Assembly: GCA_910585415.1 (NCBI GenBank)
Contig: CAJUDT010000004.1
Span: forward strand, 1 to 57,431
Reading direction: 5' to 3'
Length of the DNA stretch: 57,431 nucleotides
Origin: an uncultured Flavonifractor sp.
GTDB lineage: Bacteria; Bacillota; Clostridia; Oscillospirales; Oscillospiraceae
The translations under genes and the position numbers were made by a program. The first letter of the stretch is position 1; every line of letters starts with the position of its first letter. A model generated the notes under the pieces. The model was not told the origin of the DNA. It saw only the letters and a program-made list of their open reading frames with translations, and ran no database searches. This document shows positions 31,262 to 38,681 of this stretch, piece after piece.

Positions 31262-31927
31262 ATGGTAAAAACGGCGGTACAGGGGAGAACGGCAGTGGAA
31301 ACCGGGGAGTGGCGGCAGGTGCTGGAGTGGGAGGGGGAGCCGGTGCTCTCCCTGTGGCTCCAGTACCCCAAGCTGCCGGAGGACACCCCCGGCCTGCGGC
31401 GGGTGAACCGGTATTACCAGCGCCTGGCCCGCCAGTGGCGCACACGGTGGGAGGGCCCTCTCTGCCTCCAGGCACGGGCCTGCGCCCAGGCCATGCGGGA
31501 GCGCTCCCGCCCCTTCCAGCCCTGGGAGGCCCGGCTGACCTATCAGATTACCTGCCAGACCGAGGACCTGCTGAGTCTTTCGGTGGACGCCTACGAGTAC
31601 GCCGGGGGGGCCCACGGGCTGACCACCCGGCGGGGGGACACCTGGGACCTGCCCGCCGGTCTGCCCCGCACGTTGGCCTCCTTCTTCCCGCCCCGGCGCC
31701 CCTGGCGAAGGCTGGTGCTGGAGCAGGTGGAGCGGGACATCCGCCGCCGCCTGAGCTCCGGGGAGTCCTGGTTTGAACCGGACTGGCAGCGGCTCATTGT
31801 GCGGGAGTTTGACCCGGAGCGGTTCTACTGCACCCCGGAGGGGCCGGTGGTCTTTTATCCCCTGTACAGTGTGGCCCCCTACGCCGAGGGCATTCCGGTG
31901 TTTCCCATCACGCCGCCGGAGGGGTGA
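31262..31927 (+). CDS. DUF3298/PdaC-like protein without signal peptide
   Basis: 221 residues. ARLTYQITCQTEDLLSLSVDAYEYAGGAHGLTTRRGDTWDL is the recognisable DUF4163/DUF3298 junction. The C-terminal portion, ERFYCTPEGPVVFYPLYSVAPYAEGIPVFPI, is the usual end of DUF3298. Many relatives are secreted or wall-attached, but this one starts MVKTAVQGRTAVETGEW with no signal peptide or membrane helix. The start is set by AAAAGGAGGG; nine more codons upstream lack a site. Function unknown. Confidence 0.75.
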   Translation: MVKTAVQGRTAVETGEWRQVLEWEGEPVLSLWLQYPKLPEDTPGLRRVNRYYQRLARQWRTRWEGPLCLQARACAQAMRERSRPFQPWEARLTYQITCQTEDLLSLSVDAYEYAGGAHGLTTRRGDTWDLPAGLPRTLASFFPPRRPWRRLVLEQVERDIRRRLSSGESWFEPDWQRLIVREFDPERFYCTPEGPVVFYPLYSVAPYAEGIPVFPITPPEG

Positions 31928-31957
31928 ACCAGGTCAGGATTTTTTGCGGATAACCTC

Positions 31958-31986
31958 TTGTTTGGGAAAACGAACCGCGCTATAAT
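31958..31986 (+). promoter_or_regulatory. Promoter of purA
   Basis: TTGTTT and the consensus TATAAT are separated by 17 bases, 90 bases before the purA ATG. No purine riboswitch or PurR-box-like element was recognised in the leader. Confidence 0.75.
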
Positions 31987-32075
31987 AGAGCCGCAGCGGG
32001 ACAGAACGCCCGGAGCCCGCTGCACGGCCAGCGGGAAAAGGCCAATGCGCGAATCCCCGCGGCAGGAGGAACACT

Positions 32076-33353
32076 ATGGTAAAAGCAATTGTAGGCGCCA
32101 ACTGGGGCGACGAGGGCAAGGGAAAGATTACCGATTTGCTGGCAGAGACTTCGGATGTGGTCATCCGCTTTCAGGGCGGGGCCAACGCGGGGCATACCAT
32201 CATCTGCGGATACGGCAAGTTCGCCCTGCATCAGCTGCCCTCCGGGGTGTTTTATCCCCATACGGTCAACATCATCGGAAATGGCGTGGCTCTGGATGTG
32301 CCCAAGCTCCTGGCAGAGCTCCAGAGCATCGCCGGCGGCGGCGCGCCCGCGCCCAAGCTCCTGGTGGACCAGCGCACGCAGATTCTGATGCCCTACCATG
32401 TGCTTTTGGACGAGTACGAGGAAGAGCGTCTGGCCGGAGCAGCCTTCGGCTCCACTCACTCTGGCATTGCCCCCTTTTATGCGGACAAATATGCCAAAAT
32501 CGGGATTCAGGTGGCCGACCTCTGGGATGAGGGGCGGCTGCTGGAGCAGCTGGAGCACGTGTGTACCCTGAAAAATGTGCTCATGGAGCACCTGTACCAT
32601 AAGCCCCTGCTGGACCCCAAGGCCCTGCTGGTCCGGCTCCTGGAGTACCGGACCGCCCTGGAGCCCTACGTGGGGGACGCGGTGGCCTACGTCCACCGTG
32701 CCGTGGCCGAGGGGAAGCGGATTCTGCTGGAGGGCCAGCTGGGCTCCATGAAGGACCCCGCCCTGGGTATCTGCCCCTTTACCACGTCCTCCCACACCCT
32801 GGCGGGCTTTGGCTCCGTGGGCGGCGGAGTGCCCCCCACGGCCATTACGGATGTGGTGTGTGTCACGAAAGCCTATTCCTCTGCCGTCGGCGCGGGGGCC
32901 TTTGTATCGGAGCTCTTTGGGGCGGAAGCGGAGGAACTCCGCCGCCGGGGCGGAGATGCGGGCGAGTACGGCGCGACCACCGGACGCCCCCGCCGGGTGG
33001 GCTGGTTCGACGCGGTGGCCACCCGGTACGGCTGCATGGTCCAGGGGGCCACAGAGGTGGTCCTCACCGCCATCGACTGCCTGGGCTACCTGGAGGAACT
33101 GAAGGTGTGTACTGGCTATGAGATTGACGGACAGGTAACCGATACCTTCCCGGTCCCCGCCCTGCTGGCGCGGGCCAAGCCGGTCTATACCACCCTCCCC
33201 GGCTGGAAGTGCGATATCCGCGGGGTGACGGACTATGCCGCCCTCCCCCAGGCGGCGCGGGACTATGTGGACTTTATTGAGGAACACATCGGCTGTCCTG
33301 TCAAGCTGGTCTCCACCGGCCCCAAGCGCCACGAGATTGCCCGGCGGAGCTGA
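32076..33353 (+). CDS. purA: Adenylosuccinate synthase
   Basis: 425 residues; it condenses IMP and aspartate with GTP to adenylosuccinate, the first committed step to AMP. The GTP loop GDEGKGK is at 11-17 and NAGHTI, with the catalytic His, at about 37-42. GSTHSGIAPFYADK, FTTSSHT and GEYGATTGRPRRVGWFD are the IMP/GTP-binding signatures. Several positions differ from the most common form (for example GSTHSGIAPFY instead of GTTGRGIGPAY), placing it in a divergent clostridial branch, but catalytic residues are present. GCAGGAGG precedes the ATG. Confidence 0.92.
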   Translation: MVKAIVGANWGDEGKGKITDLLAETSDVVIRFQGGANAGHTIICGYGKFALHQLPSGVFYPHTVNIIGNGVALDVPKLLAELQSIAGGGAPAPKLLVDQRTQILMPYHVLLDEYEEERLAGAAFGSTHSGIAPFYADKYAKIGIQVADLWDEGRLLEQLEHVCTLKNVLMEHLYHKPLLDPKALLVRLLEYRTALEPYVGDAVAYVHRAVAEGKRILLEGQLGSMKDPALGICPFTTSSHTLAGFGSVGGGVPPTAITDVVCVTKAYSSAVGAGAFVSELFGAEAEELRRRGGDAGEYGATTGRPRRVGWFDAVATRYGCMVQGATEVVLTAIDCLGYLEELKVCTGYEIDGQVTDTFPVPALLARAKPVYTTLPGWKCDIRGVTDYAALPQAARDYVDFIEEHIGCPVKLVSTGPKRHEIARRS

Positions 33354-33380
33354 AGCGGACTCCGGGCCCATGCGCCCCTC

Positions 33381-33409
33381 TTGCGCTGCGGCAGGATGTA
33401 TGGTATACT
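33381..33409 (+). promoter_or_regulatory. Promoter of the RNHCP leader
   Basis: TTGCGC and TATACT are separated by 17 bases, starting 28 bases after the purA stop. The transcript would have a leader of about 150 bases. Confidence 0.65.
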
Positions 33410-33454
33410 GACGCCAGCGCGGTGCGCAATTCCCATCAAAAAGGATGTTGTTTT

Positions 33455-33493
33455 ATGAAGAATTATGACTTTGCTTCGGAGACTGCGGCCTGA
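33455..33493 (+). CDS. Candidate leader peptide MKNYDFASETAA
   Basis: A 12-codon open frame (ATG to TGA) has AAAAAGGA ten bases upstream, a credible ribosome binding site. Three bases after its stop lies a hairpin GGGAGGT/ACCTCCC (33496-33532) that contains anti-Shine-Dalgarno-like CCTCC, and then the true RBS TAGGAGGT of the next gene. The layout resembles translational attenuation. It could equally be chance; there is no run of one regulatory codon. Confidence 0.35.
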   Translation: MKNYDFASETAA

Positions 33494-33495
33494 CC

Positions 33496-33532
33496 GGGAG
33501 GTCTGACCCAGAGAAATCCGGCAGAACCTCCC
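33496..33532 (+). promoter_or_regulatory. Leader hairpin upstream of the RNHCP gene
   Basis: A seven-bp perfect stem GGGAGGT/ACCTCCC is extended by CTG/CAG after a one-base bulge. The ACCTCCC arm could alternatively pair with the downstream ribosome binding sequence TAGGAGGT, so it may switch translation of the next gene. Confidence 0.4.
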
Positions 33533-33567
33533 AAAAGGAACACAAGAAAACTTTTAGGAGGTCCCCC

Positions 33568-33984
33568 ATGAAACGGGAACAAAAACGAAAGCTACTGGAA
33601 AAGAACTATTACAAGCACCACCCCTGCAACGATGTATTCACCTGTAAGGTCTGCGGCTGGAAGGTGGGCCCCGCCGGCGCGGGGAGCGAGCACCGCAACC
33701 ACTGCCCCAACTGCCTGCACAGCCTCCACCTGGACGTGGAGCCCGGGGACCGGGCCGCAGACTGCGGCGGCATTCTGGAGCCCATTGGCGTATGGGTGCG
33801 CAAAAACGGCGAGTGGGCCGTCATTCACCGCTGCCGCCGGTGCGGAGCCCTCCGCTCCAACCGCACGGCCGCAGACGACAGCCCCGTCAAGCTCCTGTCC
33901 ATTGCCCTCAAGCCCCTGGCCCTGCCGCCCTTTCCGATTGAGCGGATGGAGGAGCTGTCCTCCCTGCTGGGCGGCGGAGGATAG
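33568..33984 (+). CDS. RNHCP-domain zinc protein
   Basis: 138 residues. It starts MKREQKRKLLEKNYYKHHPCNDVFTCKVCGW. Paired cysteines (CKVCG, HCPNCLHSLH, HRCRRCG) form treble-clef-like zinc knuckles, and the segment HRCRRCGALRSNRTAADD is the RNHCP motif by name. The family is widespread in Firmicutes and of unknown role; RNA binding or ribosome association is a guess from the zinc-ribbon character. TAGGAGGT gives a strong start, and a terminator follows the stop. Confidence 0.82.
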   Translation: MKREQKRKLLEKNYYKHHPCNDVFTCKVCGWKVGPAGAGSEHRNHCPNCLHSLHLDVEPGDRAADCGGILEPIGVWVRKNGEWAVIHRCRRCGALRSNRTAADDSPVKLLSIALKPLALPPFPIERMEELSSLLGGGG

Positions 33985-33999
33985 GAATTGTAACGGAAG

Positions 34000-34040
34000 A
34001 AAATCCAGAGGACGTATTTGTCCTCTGGATTTTCTTATCT
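34000..34040 (+). terminator. Terminator of the RNHCP gene
   Basis: A perfect 14-bp stem AAAATCCAGAGGAC/GTCCTCTGGATTTT with a six-base loop is followed by CTTATCTT. The A- and T-rich feet make it work in both directions. Confidence 0.85.
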
Positions 34041-34047
34041 TCCCCTG

Positions 34048-34076
34048 TGGACAAACGGGGCCCGACGGCGTATAAT
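34048..34076 (+). promoter_or_regulatory. Promoter of the Sel1-repeat gene
   Basis: TGGACA and the consensus TATAAT are separated by 17 bases, 40 bases before the ATG. It begins directly after the preceding terminator. Confidence 0.75.
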
Positions 34077-34115
34077 GGTCCCAATGCCGTACTGAAATGA
34101 AGGGGGTCAATCTGG

Positions 34116-37100
34116 ATGGACGTTAATGCAAACAACGAGCGGGAAGCCCGTGAGGGCGAAGAGGTCATTTTTATTGATACGGGGCTGCTTCAAAAGGCGG
34201 CGCAGGGACTCCAGCGGGCCAAGGAGGAATTTCGCGCCCTGCTGGACCGGGCCGAGTCTGGTGACAGCTCCGCCTGGTGCGATCTGGCCGTGCGCTACAG
34301 CGAGGGCGACGGGGTGGAGAAGGACATGGAAGCCGCCGTGCGCTGGTTCACAAAAGCCGCCGAAAACGACGATCTCCGGGCCGTGACCATGCTGGGCCGC
34401 TGCTATCAGTCCGGCTCCGGCATCGAAAAGGACGAGGCGCGGGCTGTGGAGCTCTACCGCCGGGCGGCGGACGAGGGCTATGTCCCCGCCCTGTGCGATT
34501 TGGGTCTGTGCTATGAAAATGCCGGCGGTGTGGAGGAGGACAAGGCCCGCGCCGCCGAGCTCTATCAGCAGGCCGCCGAGCAGGAGTACGCCCCCGCCCA
34601 GTGCAATCTGGGTGTGTGCTACCTCTCCGGCATTGGTGTGGAGAAGGATGCCGAGGCCGCTGTTTCCTGGCTGGAAAAGGCCGTGGAGCAGGAGTTTCCC
34701 CGGGCCCAGGACATTTTGGGGGACTGCTACTGGGACGGCACCGGGGTGGAGCAGGACCGGGAGCAGTCCGCCAAGCTCTACCGGCAGGCCGCTGACCAGG
34801 GCTTTGCCAGGGCCATGTGTAATCTGGGACTTTGCTATGAGCACGGGGACGGCGTGGAGGAGGACAAGGCCCAGGCCGTGGAGTGGTACCGCCGCTCCGC
34901 CCTGAACAATTACGCCCCCGGCATGTGCAATCTGGGGGTGCTCCTGCTCCACGGTGTCGGCGTGGAGGAGGACCCCGTCCAGGCGGCGGAGTGGTTCCAG
35001 AAATCCGCCGACGCGGGCCACCCCAGGGCGATGGATTTGCTGGGGGACTGCTACCTGGAGGGCCGGGGCGTGGAGAAGGACCAGCCCCGGGCCGTGGAGC
35101 TCTATCGGAAGGCGGCGGACATGGACTATCCTCCCGCCCAGTGCGACCTGGGCCTGTGCTACGAGAACGGCACCGGGGTGGAGGCGGATAAGCTCCAGGC
35201 CGCGCAGCTCTACCGGAAGTCCGCCGAACGGAAGTACCCCCCGGCCCTGTGCAACCTGGGTGTGTGCTACCTCAACGGCATCGGGGTTTCCATGGACGAG
35301 AAGGCCGGGGCGGAGTGGCTCCAAAAGGCCGTGGATGAGGGTTCCGTCCGGGCGGCCAGCATTTTGGGGGACTGCTATCTGGACGGCACCGGGGTGGAGG
35401 TGGACACAGCCCGGGCCCTGGAGCTCTATCAAATGGCCATCGACAAGGGCTACCTGCCCGCCATTTGCGCCATGGGCCTGTGCTACGAGAACGGCAACGG
35501 CGTGGAGAAGGACGAGGCCAAGGCGGTGGAATACTACCTCAGAGCCGCCGAGCAGGGCTACCCCGCCGCTCAGTGTAATCTGGCGTTCTGCTACCTGGTG
35601 GGCATTGGTGGGGAGAAGGACCCCGCCCAGGCCATTCCCTGGCTGGAAAAGGCCGTCCGGCAGGATTTCCCCCGGGCTATGAGCCTGCTGGGCAACTGCT
35701 ACCGGGACGGCACCGGGGTGGAGCAGGACATGAACCGGGCGGTAGAGCTCTTCCAGAAGGCCAGCGAGTACGCCTATCCCCCCGCCATGTGCTCCCTGGG
35801 CCTGTGCTATGAGACAGGGGAGGGCGTGGAGGAGGACCCCGCGCAGGCGGTGGACTGGTACACCCGCGCCGCCAAGCGGGGCAACGCCCCCGCGCAGTGC
35901 AATCTGGCGGTCTGCCTGCTCAACGGCTACGGGGCGGAGCGGGACCCCCTCCAGGCGGTGGATTGGCTCCAGCGGGCCTCCGCCCAGGATTTTCCCCGCG
36001 CGCTGGATATTTTGGGGGACTGCTACCTGCGGGGGGACGGCATTGCCGCCGACGAGAGCCGGGCGGTGGAGTGCTACCGCCGGGCGGCGGATATGGGCTA
36101 TCCCCCTGCCCAGTGCGACCTGGGCCTGTGCTACGAGAACGGGGACGGGATTGAGACAGACCTGACCCAGGCGGCGGACCTCTACCGGCAGGCCGCCGAG
36201 CGGGGAGACGCCCGGGGCATGTGTAATCTGGCGGTCTGCCTGCTCAACGGCAACGGGGTGGAGAAGGACCTGTCTGCGGCGGTGGAGTGGCTGGAGCGCT
36301 CCGCGCAGCAGGACTTTGCCAGAGCCCAGAGCATTCTGGGGGATTTGTACCGGGATGGAGAGGGCGTGGTCCAGGACCTTCAGCGGGCCTTCCGCCTCTA
36401 CCAGAGCTCCGCCGGGGACGGCTACAGCCCCGCGATGTGCTCTTTGGGCTACTGCTACGAGTCCGGGGAGGGCGTGGAGCAGGACCAGCCCACGGCGGTG
36501 GCGTGGTACCGGAGAGCCGCCGAGGGGGGCTATGCCCCCGGCATGTGCAATCTGGCCTTCTGCCTGGAAAACGGCATCGGCGTGGAGGCGGACATGGAGC
36601 AGGCCATTCCGTGGTACCAGAGAGCCGCCGACCGGGGCTATCCTCGGGCGCTGTGCAACCTGGGCCTGTGCTACGAGAACGGCGAAGGGGTCGAGAAGGA
36701 CATGGAGCAGGCCATCAAGCTCTACCGGAGAGCCGTGGACCGGGGCTATCCCCCGGCCATGTGCAACCTGGGCCTGTGCTATGAGTACGGGCGGGGCGTG
36801 GCGGAGGACAAGGCCAAGGCGGTGGAGCTCTACCGTCAAGCCGCCGAGCGGGGCAATGCCCCGGCCATGTGCAATCTGGCCTACTGCCTGGAGAACAGCA
36901 TCGGCGTGGAGCGGGACATGGATGAGGCCGTGGTCTGGTACACCCGCTCGGCCGAGCGAGGCCACAGCCGGGGCATGTTTAACCTGGGTCTGTGCTATGA
37001 GCAGGGGGACGGCGTGGCTGTGGATATGGCCCGGGCCGTGGAGCTCTACCGGAAAGCGGCGGAGCAGGGGTATCCCCCGGCCATGTGCTCCCTGGCGGAG

Positions 37101-37472
37101 TGCTACATAGACGGCGAGGGGGTCGAGGCCGACCCGGCCAAGGGCGTGGAGTGGCTGGAAAAAGCCGCCGGGCGGAACTACGCCAAGGCCCTGCGCCGTC
37201 TGGGAGACTGCTATCAGGAAGGCACCGGCGTCAAGGCCGACCGGGAGCGTGCCGCCGCCCTCTACCAGCAGGCGGCGGACAAGGGCGACAAAACAGCCGC
37301 CGAGCGCCTGGAGGATTTAGGCGTCACGCCCGCCAAGGCGGAGACCCAAACTGGCGCGGAGACGCCCGCCAAGACGGAGGCCCCTGCCAAGCCGGCGGCT
37401 CCCGTCAAGCCCAAGCCGGCGGAGGAACCCCCCAAGAAAAAATCCTTCCTGAGCCGGTTGTTTGGAAAATAA
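34116..37472 (+). CDS. Sel1-repeat (SLR) protein with 28 tandem repeats
   Basis: 1118 residues. An N-terminal segment of about 45 residues carries FIDTGLLQKAAQGLQRAKEEFRALLDRA. It is followed by 28 consecutive 36-residue Sel1 units and a half unit (about 47-1070). The tail is Ala/Pro/Lys-rich and ends KKKSFLSRLFGK. Units share GxGVExD and AxxWYxxAA cores and build an alpha-alpha superhelix for protein-protein contacts. There is no signal peptide, so it is probably cytosolic; the basic tail could touch the membrane. Units 3-20 follow a repeating order of three types, showing growth by copying three-unit blocks. AAGGGGGTC precedes the ATG. It is transcribed alone, between two terminators. Confidence 0.9.
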   Translation: MDVNANNEREAREGEEVIFIDTGLLQKAAQGLQRAKEEFRALLDRAESGDSSAWCDLAVRYSEGDGVEKDMEAAVRWFTKAAENDDLRAVTMLGRCYQSGSGIEKDEARAVELYRRAADEGYVPALCDLGLCYENAGGVEEDKARAAELYQQAAEQEYAPAQCNLGVCYLSGIGVEKDAEAAVSWLEKAVEQEFPRAQDILGDCYWDGTGVEQDREQSAKLYRQAADQGFARAMCNLGLCYEHGDGVEEDKAQAVEWYRRSALNNYAPGMCNLGVLLLHGVGVEEDPVQAAEWFQKSADAGHPRAMDLLGDCYLEGRGVEKDQPRAVELYRKAADMDYPPAQCDLGLCYENGTGVEADKLQAAQLYRKSAERKYPPALCNLGVCYLNGIGVSMDEKAGAEWLQKAVDEGSVRAASILGDCYLDGTGVEVDTARALELYQMAIDKGYLPAICAMGLCYENGNGVEKDEAKAVEYYLRAAEQGYPAAQCNLAFCYLVGIGGEKDPAQAIPWLEKAVRQDFPRAMSLLGNCYRDGTGVEQDMNRAVELFQKASEYAYPPAMCSLGLCYETGEGVEEDPAQAVDWYTRAAKRGNAPAQCNLAVCLLNGYGAERDPLQAVDWLQRASAQDFPRALDILGDCYLRGDGIAADESRAVECYRRAADMGYPPAQCDLGLCYENGDGIETDLTQAADLYRQAAERGDARGMCNLAVCLLNGNGVEKDLSAAVEWLERSAQQDFARAQSILGDLYRDGEGVVQDLQRAFRLYQSSAGDGYSPAMCSLGYCYESGEGVEQDQPTAVAWYRRAAEGGYAPGMCNLAFCLENGIGVEADMEQAIPWYQRAADRGYPRALCNLGLCYENGEGVEKDMEQAIKLYRRAVDRGYPPAMCNLGLCYEYGRGVAEDKAKAVELYRQAAERGNAPAMCNLAYCLENSIGVERDMDEAVVWYTRSAERGHSRGMFNLGLCYEQGDGVAVDMARAVELYRKAAEQGYPPAMCSLAECYIDGEGVEADPAKGVEWLEKAAGRNYAKALRRLGDCYQEGTGVKADRERAAALYQQAADKGDKTAAERLEDLGVTPAKAETQTGAETPAKTEAPAKPAAPVKPKPAEEPPKKKSFLSRLFGK

Positions 37473-37490
37473 GCCAAGTGTGACCTTATG

Positions 37491-37526
37491 GGCCGCAGAC
37501 GTTCATTCGTCTGCGGCCTTTTTTTG
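37491..37526 (+). terminator. Terminator of the Sel1-repeat gene
   Basis: A perfect 11-bp stem GGCCGCAGACG/CGTCTGCGGCC with loop TTCATT is followed by seven T. It isolates the eut operon downstream. No ANTAR-type double hairpin, as used by EutV, was recognised, and only weak promoter-like boxes are seen between here and eutG. Confidence 0.9.
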
Positions 37527-37588
37527 TCTGCATAATCCTGGCCGGACCTGCCATACTAACCCCATCAAGGAAGAAACAGGGGATACGC

Positions 37589-38680
37589 ATGGAACGATTT
37601 CAGCTGAAACCAACCGTATATTTTGGCCCCGACGCCCTCTCCGCCCTGGAGGGGCTGGCGGGACGGCGGGTACTCATTGTGACAGATGCCTTTTTGGCGG
37701 GTTCCGGCCTGCTGGACCGGGTCCGCGCCTACCTCCCCGGCTGTACGGTGGAGGTGTTTGACCGGGTGGAGCCCGACCCCTCCCTGGCCCTGGTGGCCCA
37801 GGGGGCCCGGTGTCTGGCCGCGTTCCGGCCGGAGGGAGTGGTAGCCTTCGGCGGGGGATCCCCCATGGACTGCGCCAAGGCGATGGTGGAGTTCAGCCGC
37901 AGCCTCTGGGCGGGCCCCCGGCCCCAATTTTACGCGGTGCCCACCACCGCGGGCACGGGCTCGGAGGTCACCTCCTTCGCGGTGCTCACCGACACGGAGC
38001 GGGGGGTCAAGTACCCGGTGGTGGACGACGCCCTTTTGCCCGACGGGGCCATTCTGGACGCCTCTTTGCTGGCGGGGGCGCCCCCCGCCGTGACGGCGGA
38101 CACCGGCATGGACGTGCTCACCCACGCCGCCGAGGCCTATGTGGCAAAGGGGGCCTCCCCCTTCTCCGACGCCCTGGCGGAGAAGGCGTTCACTCTGGCC
38201 TACGGCAATTTGAAGGAGGCCCATACAACCCCCGGCGAGAGCCGGGCCAAGGAGCGGATGCTGTTGGCCTCCTGTCTGGCGGGGATGGCCTTCAATCCGG
38301 CGGGGCTGGGGGCCTCCCACGCTCTGGCCCACGCCCTGGGCGGGCGGCTGCATGTGCCCCATGGGCGGCTCAACGCCCTGCTGCTCCCCCATGTCGTCCG
38401 CTTCAACGCCGCCGACCCCGGTGCGGCGGAGAAATACGGCCGTCTGGCCAAGCTCTGCGGTCTGGCGGGGAACGCCCGCGCCCTGGCGGCGGCTGTGGAG
38501 CGCCTGCGGCTGGCCCTGAAGCTCCCGGACAAGCTGACCGCCTGCGGGGTGGACCTGGCAGCGGTGGAGGGCGCGCTGGAGGACGTAACTGCGTCCGCCC
38601 TGGCCGACCGGTGCGCCCCCTCCAATCCCAGGCCCCTGGCGGCGGCGGATGTGCGGGCCCTGCTGAAGGAGCTGGTCTGA
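37589..38680 (+). CDS. eutG: Iron-containing alcohol dehydrogenase of the eut operon
   Basis: 363 residues, class III alcohol dehydrogenase. NAD-binding GGGSPMDCAKA is near 91-101, then TTAGTGSEVTSFAVLTD near 126-142. The Fe-ligand region contains MDVLTHAAEAYV and ASHALAHALGGRLHVPHGRLNALLLP. In the microcompartment it reduces acetaldehyde to ethanol and so regenerates NAD+ for EutE. It is the first gene of the operon, with one base between its stop and eutA. PduQ is the propanediol-operon homologue, but the neighbours make EutG the right name. The ribosome binding site is weak (AGGGGATACGC). Confidence 0.9.
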   Translation: MERFQLKPTVYFGPDALSALEGLAGRRVLIVTDAFLAGSGLLDRVRAYLPGCTVEVFDRVEPDPSLALVAQGARCLAAFRPEGVVAFGGGSPMDCAKAMVEFSRSLWAGPRPQFYAVPTTAGTGSEVTSFAVLTDTERGVKYPVVDDALLPDGAILDASLLAGAPPAVTADTGMDVLTHAAEAYVAKGASPFSDALAEKAFTLAYGNLKEAHTTPGESRAKERMLLASCLAGMAFNPAGLGASHALAHALGGRLHVPHGRLNALLLPHVVRFNAADPGAAEKYGRLAKLCGLAGNARALAAAVERLRLALKLPDKLTACGVDLAAVEGALEDVTASALADRCAPSNPRPLAAADVRALLKELV

Positions 38681-38681
38681 G

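Noticed and set aside
34107..36965. A 952-codon open frame on the minus strand opposite the Sel1-repeat gene, itself repetitive
   Set aside because: It is the antisense shadow of a GC-rich repetitive gene: no ribosome binding site, implausible composition (His/Gly/Leu/Val repeats), and the plus-strand gene has a promoter, RBS and terminator.
34300..37200. Tandem DNA repeats that could be mistaken for a CRISPR or VNTR array
   Set aside because: The periodicity is 108 bases and coding (36-residue Sel1 units); there are no identical repeats with unique spacers and no cas genes.
37527..37588. Possible ANTAR (EutV) target RNA before eutG
   Set aside because: Only the Sel1 terminator hairpin is present; the tandem hairpins with the characteristic loop residues are not seen and eutVW are absent.
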